16,376 nucleotides of DNA, from positions 1-16,376 of the forward strand of contig JAZOWA010000050.1 of the NCBI GenBank assembly GCA_045659025.1. Reading direction: 5' to 3'. Position numbers and translations under genes: made by a program. The notes beneath the pieces were generated by a model. It was given only the letters and a program-made list of their open reading frames with translations. It was not told the origin of the DNA and did not search any database. This document shows, piece after piece, positions 15,498 through 16,376 of this stretch; position 1 is the stretch's first letter; every line of letters starts with the position of its first letter. This DNA is from SIG455 sp045659025. Its GTDB lineage: Bacteria; Bacillota; Clostridia; UMGS1810.

Positions 15498-16376
15498 ATG
15501 CGATATTTTACTTATTCAGATAAACTCAAACAAAAATATGGTGAGCGGGTGTATAAATTGCCCGTTAATCTGCCTGGGACATGCCCTAATCGTGATGGTA
15601 CCGTAGGGTGCGGTGGCTGCATATATTGCGGTGAAATGGGAGCGGCCTTTGAAAATCTACCTGCTGATATGCCCGTAAAAGAGCAGATATCAACGAACAT
15701 GGCATACATTGGCAAGAAATACAAAGCGGAAAAATTCATCGTTTATTTCCAGAATTTCTCGAATACATATATGCCATTAGAACAGTTCAAAGAGCATATT
15801 TGTGATGCTATTGTAGATGATGTGGTAGAGATTGCGGTGTCTACCCGTCCTGATTGTATAAGCGATGAATATCTTGAATTTCTATCGGAGATAAAAAAAC
15901 TCAACAACATAGAAATAAGCGTTGAGCTAGGTCTTCAATCTGTAAACCACCATACACTTAAACTTCTTAATCGTGGACATGGCTTGGCAGAATTTATTGA
16001 TGCTGTGACAAGAATTAAATCATATGGATTTGAAGTGTGTGCCCATGTGATTTTGAATTTACCTTGGGATGACAAGGATGACGTTACTGAATGTGCGAAG
16101 GTTTTGTCTGCATTACGAGTGGATCAGGTGAAAATTCATTGTCTTTATATACTCAAAAACACGCCGCTTGCGGATATGTACGAAAATGGCGAATTTGATA
16201 TGGGCTCATACTATGATTATGTGGAAAATGTAATCACGTTTTTGGAGCATTTACATCCTGATATAGCCATTCAGCGAATTATTGGCAGAGCAAGGGAGGA
16301 AGACTGTGTATTTGCCAATTATTCTACAAGTTGGTGGAAAATTAAAGACAACATTGATGAGCAACTCGAGTTCCTT
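15498..16376 (+). CDS. TIGR01212/YhcC-like radical SAM protein, 3' end outside window
   Basis: The frame is open from ATG 15498 (GGAGG at 15489-15493) to the right edge, giving 293 residues with no stop. The N-terminus YFTYSDKLKQKYGERVYKLP is followed by CPNRDGTVGCGGCIYC, where Cys 29, Cys 41 and Cys 44 are the likely [4Fe-4S] ligands; Cys 38 is an additional cysteine within the same loop. Downstream are family blocks such as YFQNFSNTY, STRPDCI, ELGLQSVN..TL..LNRGH, HVILNLPWD and KIHCLYILKNTPLA. This is the TIGR01212 family (E. coli YhcC), related to the Elp3 radical SAM group, whose reaction is not settled. Gene order after metK and the small protein suggests continuation of the same operon. 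Only the C-terminal end appears to be missing. Confidence 0.93.
   Translation, partial: MRYFTYSDKLKQKYGERVYKLPVNLPGTCPNRDGTVGCGGCIYCGEMGAAFENLPADMPVKEQISTNMAYIGKKYKAEKFIVYFQNFSNTYMPLEQFKEHICDAIVDDVVEIAVSTRPDCISDEYLEFLSEIKKLNNIEISVELGLQSVNHHTLKLLNRGHGLAEFIDAVTRIKSYGFEVCAHVILNLPWDDKDDVTECAKVLSALRVDQVKIHCLYILKNTPLADMYENGEFDMGSYYDYVENVITFLEHLHPDIAIQRIIGRAREEDCVFANYSTSWWKIKDNIDEQLEFL

Overview
The window reads as a chromosomal stretch from an AT-rich Gram-positive bacterium of the Firmicutes, most likely a class Clostridia anaerobe. Support comes from strong AGGAGG-type ribosome sites, sigma-A style promoters, the YabB-like methyltransferase next to rsmI (as in Bacillus), formate-THF ligase, and a heterodimeric ABC exporter of the TM287/288 type. 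Genus cannot be read from this sequence. Nearly all of it is ordinary housekeeping DNA. I see no CRISPR array, insertion sequence, prophage, rRNA or tRNA gene, and no intact defence or biosynthetic island.

Layout. Positions 1-3943 (+ strand) form one tight operon: the 3' end of dxr (isoprenoid MEP pathway), rseP (intramembrane protease), a TrmN6/YabB-like methyltransferase, rsmI (16S rRNA methylation) and an unrecognised two-helix membrane protein whose start overlaps the rsmI stop. A perfect palindrome with a T run (3977-4004) closes it. Positions 4019-7631 (- strand) hold two overlapping half-transporter genes, read from a near-consensus promoter at 7715-7743. Two short + strand units follow: a 67-residue DUF378 membrane protein with its own terminator, and a hemolysin III/PAQR-family membrane protein behind a TTGACT-N17-TATAAT promoter.

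Positions 8862-15483 (+ strand) are a compact run of housekeeping genes: ispD and ispF (MEP pathway again), fhs (one-carbon entry), tsaE and tsaB (tRNA t6A modification), rpiB (pentose phosphate), a COG2426 membrane protein, metK (S-adenosylmethionine synthesis) and a small membrane-anchored protein that looks like the first half of a GT2 glycosyltransferase fold. A TIGR01212/YhcC-like radical SAM gene begins at 15498 and runs off the right edge.

Functional links. dxr, ispD and ispF give three MEP-pathway steps within 10 kb, in two separate transcription units. fhs and metK connect to folate and methyl-group supply; the two methyltransferases and the radical SAM protein would all consume S-adenosylmethionine. 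Most worth a second look are a 21-bp imperfect hairpin between metK and the small GT-like gene, whose 3' arm contains that gene's ribosome site, the GT-like small protein itself, the linker insertion in one ABC subunit, and the unknown protein coupled to rsmI.
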